64,000 bases of DNA from Atlantibacter subterraneus. GTDB taxonomy: Bacteria > Pseudomonadota > Gammaproteobacteria > Enterobacterales > Enterobacteriaceae. The DNA lies in assembly GCF_007570865.1 (NCBI RefSeq), contig NZ_VLPS01000009.1, positions 310,001-374,000 on the forward strand. The letters run 5' to 3'. Made by a program: the position numbers and the translations under genes. Positions within the stretch are counted from its first letter, which is position 1; each line of letters opens with the position of its first letter. The notes under the pieces were generated by a model that was not told where the DNA came from, searched no databases, and worked only from the letters and a program-made list of their open reading frames with translations. Positions 48,392 to 58,460 of the stretch are shown here, in pieces.

Positions 48392-49570
48392 ATGTTGACA
48401 GTAGGAACCGCGCTTCGTCCGGCAGCCACCCGCGTGATGCTGCTCGGCTCAGGGGAATTAGGTAAGGAAGTGGCGATTGAATGCCAGAGGCTCGGTATTG
48501 AAGTGATTGCCGTAGACAGATATCCCGACGCCCCGGCGATGCACGTCGCCCATCGCAGCTACGCCATAAACATGCTGGACGGTGCGGCGTTGAAGGCGCT
48601 GGTCGAGCAGGAAAAACCCGACTTTATCGTGCCGGAAATCGAAGCCATCGCTACCGACACGCTGATTGAACTGGAACAGCACGGCCAGCGCGTAGTACCC
48701 TGCGCGCGCGCTACCCAACTCACCATGAACCGCGAAGGCATTCGCCGTCTGGCGGCGGAAGAGCTGGGTTTGCCGACATCGAGCTATCGCTTTGCCGACA
48801 GCGAAAGCGATTTCCTGGCGGCGGTGGAACAAATCGGCCTGCCCTGCATTGTGAAGCCAGTGATGAGTTCCTCCGGCAAGGGCCAGAGCTTTATCCGCCA
48901 GCGCGAGCAGTTGGCCGACGCCTGGCAGTACGCCCAACAGGGCGGCCGCGCTGGTGCGGGCAAAGTGATTGTCGAAGGCGTGGTCAATTTTGATTTCGAA
49001 ATCACCCTGCTGACCGTAAGCGCCGTGGACGGCGTACATTTCTGCGCTCCGGTGGGCCACCGCCAGCAAGACGGCGACTATCGCGAATCCTGGCAGCCGC
49101 AGCAGATGAGCGAGCTGGCGCTGCAGCGCGCCCGGCAGGTCGTGGAAAAAGTGGTGCTGGCGCTGGGCGGCTACGGCCTGTTTGGGGTTGAGCTGTTTGT
49201 CTGCGGCGATGAGGTGGTGTTCAGCGAAGTGTCGCCGCGCCCGCACGATACCGGGATGGTGACGCTGATCAGCCAGGATCTGTCAGAATTTGCCCTGCAT
49301 GTGCGCGCGTTTTTAGGCTTGCCCGTGGGCGGCATTCGTCAATACGGCCCCGCCGCATCGGCGGTGATCCTGCCGCAGCTGACCAGCGATAACGTGCGTT
49401 TCAGCAATATTGACGCCGCCGTGGGCGCCGGGATGCAGGTACGGTTATTCGGCAAGCCGGATATTCAGGGAACGCGCCGTCTGGGTGTGGCGCTGGCCTG
49501 CGCTGAAGACATTGAAACCGCTATCGAACGCGCGAAAGCTGCGGCGTCGGCGGTGCAGGTGGAAGGCTAA
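48392..49570 (+). CDS. purT: formate-dependent GAR transformylase PurT
   Basis: PurT makes formylglycinamide ribonucleotide from GAR, formate and ATP in purine synthesis. The 392-residue ATP-grasp protein has the nucleotide segment [17 protein letters not shown] at the N-terminus and the ATP-grasp segment [14 protein letters not shown]. Length equals E. coli. The PurR box upstream fits its purine regulon role. Confidence 0.97.
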   Translation: MLTVGTALRPAATRVMLLGSGELGKEVAIECQRLGIEVIAVDRYPDAPAMHVAHRSYAINMLDGAALKALVEQEKPDFIVPEIEAIATDTLIELEQHGQRVVPCARATQLTMNREGIRRLAAEELGLPTSSYRFADSESDFLAAVEQIGLPCIVKPVMSSSGKGQSFIRQREQLADAWQYAQQGGRAGAGKVIVEGVVNFDFEITLLTVSAVDGVHFCAPVGHRQQDGDYRESWQPQQMSELALQRARQVVEKVVLALGGYGLFGVELFVCGDEVVFSEVSPRPHDTGMVTLISQDLSEFALHVRAFLGLPVGGIRQYGPAASAVILPQLTSDNVRFSNIDAAVGAGMQVRLFGKPDIQGTRRLGVALACAEDIETAIERAKAAASAVQVEG

Positions 49571-49573
49571 AAC

Positions 49574-49600
49574 AAAAAAGGCAGGCTTGCGCCTGCCTTC
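49574..49600. terminator. terminator between purT and eda
   Basis: AAGGCAGGC and GCCTGCCTT form a stem; an A-run on the left gives a T-run on the minus strand, so it mainly serves eda. Confidence 0.88.
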
Positions 49601-49616
49601 ACTTCACGTCAGTGGA

Positions 49617-50258
49617 TTACTGCTGCGCGCCTTCGACTGCTTCGCGCGCCAGTTTGGTAATGCGATCCCAGTCGCCCGCTTCCATCGCGTCCGCCGGTAC
49701 CAGCCAGGAGCCGCCGATGCACAGCACGCTTTTCAGTGCCAGATAATCGCGATAGTTAGCCGGGGTGATGCCGCCGGTCGGGCAGAAACGCACCTGAGAG
49801 AACGGGCCCGCAATCGCCTGCAGCGCTTTAGTGCCGCCGTTGGCTTCCGCCGGGAAGAATTTGAACTCTTTCAGGCCGTAGTCCATACCCAGCATCAGTT
49901 CTGATACAGTGCTGATGCCCGGGATCAACGGGATAGACCCTTCAGTTGCCGCTTTCAGCAACGGCTCGGTCAGACCCGGGCTGATCGCGAACTGCGCGCC
50001 CGCTTCGGTCACTTCTGCCAGTTGGGCCGCGTTGATGACGGTGCCCGCGCCGATGATCGCGTCCGGCACTTCTTTAGCGATAGCGCGGATAGCGTCCATG
50101 GCGCACGGGGTACGCAGGGTCACTTCCAGCACGCGCACGCCGCCTGCGATCAGCGCTTTCGCCAGCGGTACGGCATGTTCCAGTTTATTAATCACAATAA
50201 CCGGTACAACCGGACCGGATTTCAGGATCTGTTCAGCACTTGTTTTCCAGCTTTTCAT
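49617..50258 (-). CDS. eda: KHG/KDPG aldolase Eda
   Basis: Eda splits 2-keto-3-deoxy-6-phosphogluconate into pyruvate and glyceraldehyde-3-phosphate. The 213-residue protein has the Schiff-base Lys in [13 protein letters not shown] and the catalytic Glu in [11 protein letters not shown]. It follows edd by 39 bases in one operon. Confidence 0.97.
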   Translation of the reverse strand: MKSWKTSAEQILKSGPVVPVIVINKLEHAVPLAKALIAGGVRVLEVTLRTPCAMDAIRAIAKEVPDAIIGAGTVINAAQLAEVTEAGAQFAISPGLTEPLLKAATEGSIPLIPGISTVSELMLGMDYGLKEFKFFPAEANGGTKALQAIAGPFSQVRFCPTGGITPANYRDYLALKSVLCIGGSWLVPADAMEAGDWDRITKLAREAVEGAQQ

Positions 50259-50297
50259 CAGAGCATCTCTCTCGCCATAGTGAATTCAGTGAAGCCT

Positions 50298-52109
50298 TTA
50301 AAAACGAATACAGGTTGCGCCCTGCTCGGCGCCGGACAAATTCTCGCGCAGCGCGCCGAACATCTCACGGCCGGTGCCCACACGTTGCGGGCTAAGATCC
50401 GGCTGGAACGGCGCGCGTTGGGCCAGTTCCGCCTCATCGACTAACAGCGTTAACTCGCCCGTCTGTCCGTTTACGCGAATCAGGTCGCCGTTGCGTACTT
50501 TCGCCAGCAAGCCGCCGTCGTAAGCTTCTGGGGTGACGTGGATGGCGGAAGGCACTTTGCCGGACGCGCCGGAGAGGCGGCCATCGGTCACTAACGCAAT
50601 TTTGAAACGGCGGTCCAATAATACACCAAGCGGAGGCATAAGTTTATGTAATTCTGGCATCCCGTTCGCTTTTGGCCCCTGATGGCGCACAACCACCACG
50701 CAATCTTTGTCCAGCAGGCCCGCTTCAAACGCCGGAACCACATCATGCTGGCTTTCAAACACCACGGCAGGCGCTTCGATAATCTGGTTTTCCTGCGGAA
50801 CGGCGGAGGTTTTCATCACCGCGCGGCCCAGATTGCCGCTCAGCACTTTGGTGCCGCCGTGAGCGGAGAACGGTTTGTCGATGCTGGCGATGACGTCGTT
50901 GTCCAGCGACGCCGCCGCGCCCTCGCGCCACTGCAGTTCGCCGTTGTTCAGCCAGGGTTCGAGGGTGTAGCGATGCAGACCGTGACCCACCACGGTTTCT
51001 ACGTCCTCATGCAGCAAGCCGCCTTTCAGCAGTTCGCGCATCAGCACCGGCACGCCGCCCGCCGCCTGGAAGTGGTTGATATCCGCCGGGCCGTTAGGGT
51101 ACAGACGCGCCAGCAGCGGCACCACGGCGGAGAGATCGGAGAAGTCATCCCAGTTAATGATAATGCCCGCCGCGCGCGCCATCGCCACCAGGTGCATGGT
51201 GTGGTTAGTGGAGCCGCCGGTTGCCAGCAGCGCGACGATACCGTTAACCACCACTTTTTCGTCGATCATTTTGCCAAGCGGCATCCAGCTGTTGCCGTTG
51301 CCGGTGAGGCGCGTGACCTGACGCGCCGCTGCGGCGGTGAGCGCTTCACGCAATGGCGCATCCGGCTGAACGAAGGAGGAGCCCGGCAACTGCATGCCCA
51401 TAAATTCCACCACCATCTGGTTGGTGTTGGCGGTGCCGTAGAAAGTACAGGTACCCGGCGCGTGATAGGACGCCGCTTCCGATTCCAGCAGCGCCATCCG
51501 GTCCACTTTACCTTCGGCGTAAAGCTGGCGAATGCGCACTTTTTCTTTATTCGGCAAGCCGCTCGCCATCGGGCCTGACGGCACAAACACCGACGGCAGG
51601 TGACCGAACGACAGCGCCGCCATCGCCAGCCCGGGGACGATTTTATCGCACACGCCGAGGAACAGCGCGCCGTCGAACATGTTGTGCGACAGGCCCACCG
51701 CAGCAGACATGGCAATCACTTCGCGGCTCAGCAGGGAAAGCTCCATGCCGTCCTGCCCCTGCGTTACGCCATCACACATAGCCGGAACGCCGCCTGCCAC
51801 CTGGCCAACAGCGTTAACCGAATGCAGCGCTTTGCGGATTTGGTCCGGGTAGGTTTCGTAAGGCTGATGGGCGGAAAGCATGTCGTTATAGGAGGTTATG
51901 ATACCGATATTATTACGCAGCATGCTTTTGAGCGCGGCTTTATCTTCCGGCTGGCAGGCGGCAAAACCGTGGGCGAGGTTGCCGCAGGCCAGTTCGGCGC
52001 GATGGACGGTTTTGGCCTTCGCCGCCTCAATGCGCGCGAGGTAGGCTTCGCGGGTGGCTTTCGAGCGCGCAATAATGCGATTTGTTACCCGTAACATTTC
52101 GGAATTCAT
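50298..52109 (-). CDS. edd: phosphogluconate dehydratase Edd
   Basis: Edd dehydrates 6-phosphogluconate to KDPG in the Entner-Doudoroff pathway. The 603-residue IlvD/Edd-family protein has the Fe-S segment [20 protein letters not shown] and [17 protein letters not shown]. Length equals E. coli. A GntR-like operator and a promoter lie about 160-185 bases upstream. Confidence 0.97.
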   Translation of the reverse strand: MNSEMLRVTNRIIARSKATREAYLARIEAAKAKTVHRAELACGNLAHGFAACQPEDKAALKSMLRNNIGIITSYNDMLSAHQPYETYPDQIRKALHSVNAVGQVAGGVPAMCDGVTQGQDGMELSLLSREVIAMSAAVGLSHNMFDGALFLGVCDKIVPGLAMAALSFGHLPSVFVPSGPMASGLPNKEKVRIRQLYAEGKVDRMALLESEAASYHAPGTCTFYGTANTNQMVVEFMGMQLPGSSFVQPDAPLREALTAAAARQVTRLTGNGNSWMPLGKMIDEKVVVNGIVALLATGGSTNHTMHLVAMARAAGIIINWDDFSDLSAVVPLLARLYPNGPADINHFQAAGGVPVLMRELLKGGLLHEDVETVVGHGLHRYTLEPWLNNGELQWREGAAASLDNDVIASIDKPFSAHGGTKVLSGNLGRAVMKTSAVPQENQIIEAPAVVFESQHDVVPAFEAGLLDKDCVVVVRHQGPKANGMPELHKLMPPLGVLLDRRFKIALVTDGRLSGASGKVPSAIHVTPEAYDGGLLAKVRNGDLIRVNGQTGELTLLVDEAELAQRAPFQPDLSPQRVGTGREMFGALRENLSGAEQGATCIRF

Positions 52110-52223
52110 AAAAGGTCCTCATAATTTATTTGCATGGGGGCCTGTTTTATTTACCTTCGCGTTACCGTTGGTTAACGCGACACAGGCCTGGCAAGGGCAT
52201 AATCGTTTCAGTCAGTGTAAATA

Positions 52224-52257
52224 AAAAAGCCCCGCGGGTGAATCCGCACGGGGCTTT
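52224..52257 (-). terminator. terminator after zwf, inside the probable edd leader
   Basis: On the minus strand AAAGCCCCGTGCGG and CCGCGGGGCTTT pair, followed by TTTTATTT. It ends zwf, but it lies downstream of the likely edd promoter. Confidence 0.88.
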
Positions 52258-52269
52258 AAAATGCAAAAA

Positions 52270-52309
52270 AGTATAAACCTACTGCCTCAGATCATGTTAC
52301 CGGTAAAAT
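52270..52309 (-). promoter_or_regulatory. edd promoter region with GntR operator
   Basis: ATGTTACCGGTAAAAT (52294-52309) differs at one base from the palindromic GntR operator ATGTTACCGGTAACAT. A TATACT -10 on the minus strand is at 52270-52275. GntR repression of edd, relieved by gluconate, is known in E. coli. Confidence 0.7.
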
Positions 52310-52334
52310 AACCCTTAAGGATAAGCGATCCCGG

Positions 52335-53810
52335 TTATTCAAACTCGTTCCATGAACGGCCATCGCGGGTGATCATCGCGACTGAGGCAACCGGGCCCCA
52401 GGTGCCCGCCTGATACGGTTTCGGCGCGTCGTTATCCGCCGCCCAGGCTTCGGTAATGGAATCGACCCACTTCCACGCCTCTTCCACTTCATCGCGACGC
52501 ACGAACAGCGCCTGGATACCGCGCATGGTTTCCAGCAGCAGGCGCTCGTAGGCGTCCGCCAGATGCGACTCGTTAAAGGTCTCGGAGTAGCTCAGGTCCA
52601 GCTTGGTGGTTTGCAGATTGTGCTTGTGATCCAGGCCTGGCACTTTATTGAGGATCTGGATATCCACGCCCTCATCCGGTTGCAGACGGATGGTCAGCTT
52701 GTTCTGCGGCAGGTCCTGCCAGGAGTCTTTAAACAGGTTCAGCGCCGGGTTTTTAAAGTACACCACCACTTCAGAGCATTTGGTCGGCAGACGCTTGCCG
52801 GTACGCAGATAGAACGGCACGCCCGCCCAGCGCCAGTTGTCGATATCAACACGGATAGCCACGAAGGTTTCGGTGCTGCTGGACTTGTTCGCGCCCTCTT
52901 CCTCCAGATAGCCCGGCACTTTCTGCCCCTGGGCAAAGCCCGCGGTGTACTGGCCGCGCACGGTTTTTTCGCGCACATTGCTGCGGTCGATGCGGCGCAG
53001 GGATTGCAGCACTTTGACTTTTTCATCGCGGATATGGTCAGCGGTGAGGTCGGACGGCGGCGACATCGCGATCATGCACAGGATTTGCAGCAGGTGGTTC
53101 TGGATCATATCGCGCATCTGGCCCGCCTGGTCGAAGTAACCCCAGCGTCCTTCAATGCCCACCTCTTCCGCCACGGTGATTTCCACGTGGTCGATGGTGC
53201 GGTTATCCCAGTTATTGGCGAACAGGGAGTTAGCGAAGCGCAGCGCCAGCAGGTTCAGTACCGTCTCTTTGCCCAGATAGTGGTCGATGCGGTACACCTG
53301 GCACTCTTCAAAGTACTCACCCACCTGGTCGTTGATTTCACGGGACGTTTCCAGCGAGGTGCCGAGCGGTTTTTCCATCACTACGCGCGCCGGTTTGGCG
53401 TTGAGTTTGGCCTCGCCCAGCCCCTTGCAGATTGCGCCAAAGGTGCTTGGCGGCATAGCGAAATAGTTGATGGTGACGCGGTTTTTCTGGTCAAGCAGTT
53501 TGCCGAGGCGGGTGAACGCGGCAGTATCGTTGACGTCAAGATTGCAGAAATCGAGGCGGCTGCTGAGTTTGTCCCACAGCCCTTCGTTTATCTTCTCTTT
53601 CATGAAGGTTTCTAACGCTTCACGAACGATACCGGTGTAGGTTTCTTTATCCCACTCCGCGCGGCCAACCCCAAGAATGCGGGTGTCTGGATGGATTTGG
53701 CCTGCTTTTTCCAACTGGTACAGGGAAGGCAGCAGTTTCCGACGCGCCAGATCGCCTTTTGCGCCGAAAATGACCAGGTCACATGCCTGGGCTGTTTGCG
53801 TTACCGCCAT
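52335..53810 (-). CDS. zwf: glucose-6-phosphate 1-dehydrogenase
   Basis: Zwf oxidises glucose-6-phosphate with NADP+ at the entry to the pentose-phosphate and Entner-Doudoroff routes. The nucleotide segment [17 protein letters not shown] and the substrate/catalytic segment [12 protein letters not shown] are present. I chose the ATG at 53810 (MAVTQTAQ), preceded by GAGGAG and giving 491 residues as in E. coli; the frame is open far upstream without family support. Confidence 0.97.
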   Translation of the reverse strand: MAVTQTAQACDLVIFGAKGDLARRKLLPSLYQLEKAGQIHPDTRILGVGRAEWDKETYTGIVREALETFMKEKINEGLWDKLSSRLDFCNLDVNDTAAFTRLGKLLDQKNRVTINYFAMPPSTFGAICKGLGEAKLNAKPARVVMEKPLGTSLETSREINDQVGEYFEECQVYRIDHYLGKETVLNLLALRFANSLFANNWDNRTIDHVEITVAEEVGIEGRWGYFDQAGQMRDMIQNHLLQILCMIAMSPPSDLTADHIRDEKVKVLQSLRRIDRSNVREKTVRGQYTAGFAQGQKVPGYLEEEGANKSSSTETFVAIRVDIDNWRWAGVPFYLRTGKRLPTKCSEVVVYFKNPALNLFKDSWQDLPQNKLTIRLQPDEGVDIQILNKVPGLDHKHNLQTTKLDLSYSETFNESHLADAYERLLLETMRGIQALFVRRDEVEEAWKWVDSITEAWAADNDAPKPYQAGTWGPVASVAMITRDGRSWNEFE

Positions 53811-53855
53811 GTCATTCTCCTCGTTTGAATGATCCTGGTTCTGAGCCAGGTTATC

Positions 53856-53870
53856 TGTAATTTTCTTACA
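53856..53870. promoter_or_regulatory. candidate HexR operator in the zwf promoter
   Basis: TGTAATTTTCTTACA, or on the minus strand TGTAAGAAAATTACA, has the TGTAA-N5-TTACA form of HexR sites in gammaproteobacteria. It lies about 46 bases upstream of the zwf start. hexR itself is divergent from zwf and 290 bases away. The rest of 53811-54156 shows no other clear element. Confidence 0.6.
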
Positions 53871-54156
53871 CCGCACTCTACTTCTTTTAACCGGTTTCTG
53901 AAACCTTTGCGGTAATGACGTCACTATACCGGGATGTGGAGCAGGACTTTTTCCGTATGGTGCCCGCATCCCGGCCTGTTTTTACACAATGAAACCGCTT
54001 AACAAAATCAGACACGGATCAAGATATGAAAAAAAACAACGACATTTTTGGTCATTTGTCTCTTCACGTGACGGCTCAGGCGTATATTCTTGCTAATTCG
54101 CTTTCCGGTTTCATCACTTTTAGAAATCGCTTTTTTCCATGAGTTAATGATAAATC

Positions 54157-55023
54157 ATGAATATGCTGGAAAAAATCCAGTCGCAACTGGAACAATTAAG
54201 CAAATCCGAACGCAAAGTCGCTGAAGTGATCCTCACCTCTCCCTCACGGGCCATTCACCTCAGTATCGCCCGTCTGGCGAACACCGCTGGCGTCAGCGAG
54301 CCAACGGTCAACCGTTTTTGCCGTAGCCTTGATACCAAAGGTTTCCCCGATTTCAAACTCCATCTGGCGCAAAGCCTGGCCAACGGCACCCCCTACGTAA
54401 ACCGCAATGTGGATGAAGACGACAGCGTCGAAGCTTACACCGGTAAAATCTTCGAATCGGCAATGGCGAGCCTCGACCACGTGCGGCAATCGCTGGATAT
54501 GAACGCGGTCAATCGCGCCGTGGATCTGCTCACCCAGGCAAAACGCATCGCCTTTTTCGGGCTCGGCTCGTCGGCGGCGGTGGCTCACGACGCCATGAAC
54601 AAATTTTTTCGCTTCAACGTGCCGGTGATTTATTCCGATGACATCGTGGTACAGCGCATGAGCTGTATGAATTGTAGCGCTGACGATGTAGTGGTGCTGA
54701 TTTCTCATACCGGTCGTACAAAAAATCTGGTGGAACTGGCGCAGCTGGCCCGTGAAAACGATGCCATGGTTTTAGCGATTACCTCCGCCGGCACGCCGCT
54801 GGCCCGGGAAGCGACACTTGCATTATTGCTGGATGTTCCAGAAGATACCGATATTTACATGCCGATGGTGTCCCGTTTAGCCCAGCTCACGCTGATTGAC
54901 GTGCTTGCAACCGGTTTCACGTTGCGACGAGGGGCGAAATTCAGGGATAACTTGAAGCGAGTCAAGGAAGCGTTGAAAGAATCGCGGTTTGATAAGGAAC
55001 TGAAAGTTCCTGACAATAAATAG
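54157..55023 (+). CDS. hexR: RpiR-family regulator HexR
   Basis: HexR represses central sugar genes such as zwf and edd-eda and is released by KDPG. The 288-residue protein has an N-terminal HTH domain (ANTAGVSEPTVNRFCRSL) and a C-terminal SIS sugar-phosphate-binding domain (FFGLGSSAAVAHDAMNKFF). It lies between zwf and pykA, both probable targets. Confidence 0.95.
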   Translation: MNMLEKIQSQLEQLSKSERKVAEVILTSPSRAIHLSIARLANTAGVSEPTVNRFCRSLDTKGFPDFKLHLAQSLANGTPYVNRNVDEDDSVEAYTGKIFESAMASLDHVRQSLDMNAVNRAVDLLTQAKRIAFFGLGSSAAVAHDAMNKFFRFNVPVIYSDDIVVQRMSCMNCSADDVVVLISHTGRTKNLVELAQLARENDAMVLAITSAGTPLAREATLALLLDVPEDTDIYMPMVSRLAQLTLIDVLATGFTLRRGAKFRDNLKRVKEALKESRFDKELKVPDNK

Positions 55024-55153
55024 CGTTATTGAGATTAGAAAGCTGTACTTATAAAACCATTCGGTTAGGGTTTTGGCTGCGCCACCTGGCGTGCCCGCCA
55101 GCCGAGTTTATGTTCACGCAACACCAAAGTTGTTTCAGTCAACGGAGTATTAC

Positions 55154-56596
55154 ATGTCCAGACGGCTTCGCAGAACCAAAATCGTTACCACGTTAGGCCC
55201 GGCAACGGATCGTGATAATAATCTGGAAAAGGTTATTACCGCAGGCGCTAACGTTGTACGAATGAATTTCTCCCACGGCACTCCTGAAGACCACAAATTA
55301 CGTGCAGACAAAGTCCGCGAGATCGCGGCCAAACTGGGTCGTCATGTCGCCATCCTGGGTGACCTCCAGGGCCCGAAAATCCGGGTATCGACCTTCAAAG
55401 AAGGCAAAGTATTCCTTAATATCGGCGACAAATTCCTGCTCGACGCCAACCTGGGTAAAGGTGAAGGCGATAAAGAAAAAGTCGGTATCGACTATAAAGG
55501 CCTGCCCGCTGACGTGGTGCCGGGCGACATCCTGCTGCTTGACGACGGCCGCGTGCAGTTGAAAGTCCTGGAAGTCCAGGGCATGAAAGTGTTTACCGAA
55601 GTGACCGTGGGCGGCCCGCTATCCAACAATAAAGGTATTAACAAACTCGGCGGCGGCCTGTCGGCAGAAGCGCTGACCGAAAAAGACAAAGCCGATATCC
55701 TCACCGCCGCGCAAATCGGCGTGGATTACCTGGCGGTCTCCTTCCCGCGCTGCGGCGAAGACCTGAACTATGCGCGCCGCCTGGCGCGTGACGCGGGCTG
55801 TAACGCCAAGATCGTAGCCAAAGTGGAACGTGCCGAAGCGGTATGCGATCTGGACGCGATGGATGACATCATCAACGCCTCTGACGTGGTCATGGTTGCC
55901 CGTGGCGACCTCGGCGTTGAAATCGGCGACCCGGAGCTGGTGGGTATCCAGAAAACCCTGATCCGCCGCGCCCGCAAGCTGAACCGCGCGGTGATCACAG
56001 CGACCCAGATGATGGAGTCGATGATCACTAACCCAATGCCGACCCGTGCGGAAGTGATGGACGTGGCGAACGCCGTGCTGGACGGCACCGATGCGGTGAT
56101 GCTGTCTGCGGAAACCGCTGCGGGCCAGTACCCGGCGGAAACCGTTGCGGCCATGGCGCGCGTGTGCCTCGGCGCAGAAAAGATCCCGAGCATCAACGTC
56201 TCCAAGCACCGTCTCGATGTGCAGTTCGATAATGTCGAAGAAGCCATCGCCATGTCCGCCATGTACGCGGCGAACCACCTGAAAGGCGTGACCGCGATCC
56301 TGACCATGACCGAATCTGGCCGTACCGCGCTGATGACCTCGCGCATCAGCTCCGGCCTGCCGATTTTCGCCATGTCCCGTCATGAGCACACTCTGAACCT
56401 GACGGCGCTGTACCGCGGCGTAACACCGGTGTACTTCGACAGCGAAAACGAAGGCGTGGCGGCAGCGCACGACGCGGTTACCCTGCTGCGCGACAAAGGT
56501 TACCTGGTCTCCGGCGACCTGGTGATCGTGACCCAGGGCGACGTGATGGGCACCATCGGCAGCACCAACACCACCCGTATCCTGACGGTTGAATAA
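55154..56596 (+). CDS. pykA: pyruvate kinase II PykA
   Basis: PykA converts phosphoenolpyruvate and ADP to pyruvate and ATP. The 480-residue protein starts [17 protein letters not shown] at ATG 55154, preceded by CGGAG; an upstream frame start at 55073 lacks support. The catalytic segment [12 protein letters not shown] and the K+/substrate segment [20 protein letters not shown] are present. Confidence 0.97.
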   Translation: MSRRLRRTKIVTTLGPATDRDNNLEKVITAGANVVRMNFSHGTPEDHKLRADKVREIAAKLGRHVAILGDLQGPKIRVSTFKEGKVFLNIGDKFLLDANLGKGEGDKEKVGIDYKGLPADVVPGDILLLDDGRVQLKVLEVQGMKVFTEVTVGGPLSNNKGINKLGGGLSAEALTEKDKADILTAAQIGVDYLAVSFPRCGEDLNYARRLARDAGCNAKIVAKVERAEAVCDLDAMDDIINASDVVMVARGDLGVEIGDPELVGIQKTLIRRARKLNRAVITATQMMESMITNPMPTRAEVMDVANAVLDGTDAVMLSAETAAGQYPAETVAAMARVCLGAEKIPSINVSKHRLDVQFDNVEEAIAMSAMYAANHLKGVTAILTMTESGRTALMTSRISSGLPIFAMSRHEHTLNLTALYRGVTPVYFDSENEGVAAAHDAVTLLRDKGYLVSGDLVIVTQGDVMGTIGSTNTTRILTVE

Positions 56597-56614
56597 TCCC
56601 GCCGTTGGCTAAAT

Positions 56615-56646
56615 AAAAGGGCTTCCTGACAAGGAGGCCCTTTTTA
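56615..56646 (+). terminator. pykA terminator
   Basis: AAAGGGCTTCCT and AAGGAGGCCCTTT form an imperfect stem, followed by TTTTT. Confidence 0.82.
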
Positions 56647-56982
56647 ATAGTGTTTGTTCTACGGGCGTGGCAAACGGGTATTACTCATATTTAAAATCAC
56701 AGTTTCCTCAGCTCACCCCTACTCCACAATATATCGCATTTTATTTCGTAACCTATTTTATCTCCCCTGCCCTGAGAGTTGGGTTAATAAATACCCTGCC
56801 GCTGTACATTGTGTAACAAAATTAAAACCAGACTTTTTGAATACATCGCCTATGCTTATCTCTGATGAGTTTGCTGTTTAAATAATAACCTGAAAGGTAA
56901 CTTTAACCTTAAATTATTTTAATTAATCTACTGATTTATAATGAATAAATAATATGAATACGTGTTGTAGCAGGAAAAGAAT
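56647..56982. other. AT-rich gap between pykA and the small membrane protein gene
   Basis: The 336 bases are AT-rich, particularly after 56880. A 75-codon plus-strand frame (56654-56881) lacks a ribosome site, coding character and family resemblance, so I do not call it. No RNA gene is seen. Confidence 0.5.
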
Positions 56983-57246
56983 ATGCGAGTAAAAATGACG
57001 GCCAGTAAAATGGCAAAATTTCATCTGACGCTGGCGCTGGTATGGGCGGCGCTGACAATACCCACATTAATATGGTGGAAAGACAGTATTCTGTGGGTTT
57101 CCTTAATGAGTATTTACGCCATTGTGATAGGACATTTAGCCGCCTACAGCGCCGCACATGCTGAAAAAGCCGCCAGCAAAGCGTTGAACGAAAGCGGCGA
57201 GGCGAATAAAAGGATCGACCAGCAAAATAGTGAGATGGCGGGGTAA
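56983..57246 (+). CDS. small two-helix membrane protein
   Basis: The 87-residue protein has two hydrophobic segments, at about residues 14-30 and 34-56, and a charged, Ala-rich C-terminal helix (about 60-85) containing AHAEKAASKALNESGEANKR. I do not recognise a named family. AGGA lies nine bases before the ATG. E. coli has no gene here, and the surrounding DNA is AT-rich, so it may be acquired. Confidence 0.65.
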   Translation: MRVKMTASKMAKFHLTLALVWAALTIPTLIWWKDSILWVSLMSIYAIVIGHLAAYSAAHAEKAASKALNESGEANKRIDQQNSEMAG

Positions 57247-57360
57247 ATATATTAATCAGCCGGTTAACGACTCAACCGGCCAGATTAAATATATTGTGCA
57301 GAAAAGTTAACCGATCGCTGAAAATGCCGGTGCCCAGAGCGCCCGGCATCAGATCAGACG

Positions 57361-58335
57361 CTATTTCTTCTTCGGCCACAGATCCTTGCGTTTGTAAGGC
57401 TCAATATCCCCTTCTTTACGCGTTTTCAGCAGTTTTAAAATCCAGGTATATTGCTCAGGATTAGGCCGAACAAATATTTCCACTTCCTCATTCATGCGCC
57501 GGGCAATGGTGCGATCGTCGGCGTCGTTAAGGTCATCCATCGGCGGGCGGATATACACGTCGAGACAGTGGGTTTTGGCGTTGTAAACCGGAAATAGCGG
57601 CACCACGCGCGCGCGGCATACTTTCATCATGCGACCAATGGCGGGCAACGTCGCTTTATAGGTCGCGAAAAAATCGACAAACTCGCTGTGCTCCGCGCCG
57701 TGATCCTGGTCGGGCAGATAATATCCCCAGTATCCTTTACGGATTGAAGTAATAAAGGGCTTGATGCCGTCATTACGGGCGTGGATACGACTACCGTCAA
57801 AACGACGACGCGCACGGTTCCAGAAGTAATCAATCAGTTGGTTTTTTTGATTATGAAACATGGCTGACATCTTCTGCCCCTGAGAGGCCAGCAGCATGGC
57901 CGGAATATCGACCCCCCAGCCATGGGGCACCAGAAAAATCACGTTTTCATTATTCTGGCGAAAAGTCTCAAGGATTTCCGCGCCGTGCCAGTTGACGCGC
58001 GACAGCACTTTTTTAGGATCGCGTAGCGCCAGCTCAGCCATCATCACCATCGCCTGCGGCGCGGTTTCAAACATGCCATTGACGATGGCTTCACGTTTTT
58101 CTTCAGAATATTCAGGGAAGCAGTAAAGCAGATTGATGCGTGCGCGACGGCGAGCGCTTTTACCAAAGCGGCCCCCAATGCGGCCCAGCTTCGCCAGCAA
58201 AGGATCGCGAATTGACGGCGGCGTTAACGCCATCGCGGAAATCGCGGCGACACCAAGCCATGCGCCCCAATAGCGGGGAAGCAAAAATTCGTTCTTAAAT
58301 TCAGGGATAAATTCGTTAACAGGTTTTTTTTCCAT
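57361..58335 (-). CDS. lpxM: lipid A myristoyltransferase LpxM (MsbB)
   Basis: LpxM adds the final myristoyl chain to Kdo2-lipid A. The 324-residue protein has one N-terminal membrane helix and the acyltransferase HX4D motif in VPHGWGVDIPAML, plus the segment GYYLPDQDHGAEHSEFVDFF. I chose the ATG at 58335 (MEKKPVNEF), which fits the E. coli length of 323; upstream frame extends into the mepM terminator. Confidence 0.94.
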   Translation of the reverse strand: MEKKPVNEFIPEFKNEFLLPRYWGAWLGVAAISAMALTPPSIRDPLLAKLGRIGGRFGKSARRRARINLLYCFPEYSEEKREAIVNGMFETAPQAMVMMAELALRDPKKVLSRVNWHGAEILETFRQNNENVIFLVPHGWGVDIPAMLLASQGQKMSAMFHNQKNQLIDYFWNRARRRFDGSRIHARNDGIKPFITSIRKGYWGYYLPDQDHGAEHSEFVDFFATYKATLPAIGRMMKVCRARVVPLFPVYNAKTHCLDVYIRPPMDDLNDADDRTIARRMNEEVEIFVRPNPEQYTWILKLLKTRKEGDIEPYKRKDLWPKKK

Positions 58336-58404
58336 GCCCTTTTCCGTCTGGCGCCCAACAGAATGGGCAAAATAATCCGTTATTTTAGCGTCTGATGGCG
58401 CATG

Positions 58405-58445
58405 AGACAAAAGAAAAGCCGACGCCCGGAGGGAGGTCGGCTTTG
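58405..58445 (-). terminator. mepM terminator
   Basis: AAAGCCGAC and GTCGGCTTT pair on the minus strand, followed by TCTTTTGT. It lies 17 bases after the mepM stop. Confidence 0.8.
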
Positions 58446-58460
58446 TCTTAAACAGCAGGA

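Noticed and set aside
50682-51578. 298-codon plus-strand open frame
   Set aside because: It is the antisense shadow of edd.
52563-53615. 350-codon plus-strand open frame
   Set aside because: It lies wholly opposite zwf and shows no coding signature of its own.
56654-56881. 75-codon plus-strand frame after the pykA terminator
   Set aside because: There is no ribosome site or recognisable domain, and the composition looks non-coding.
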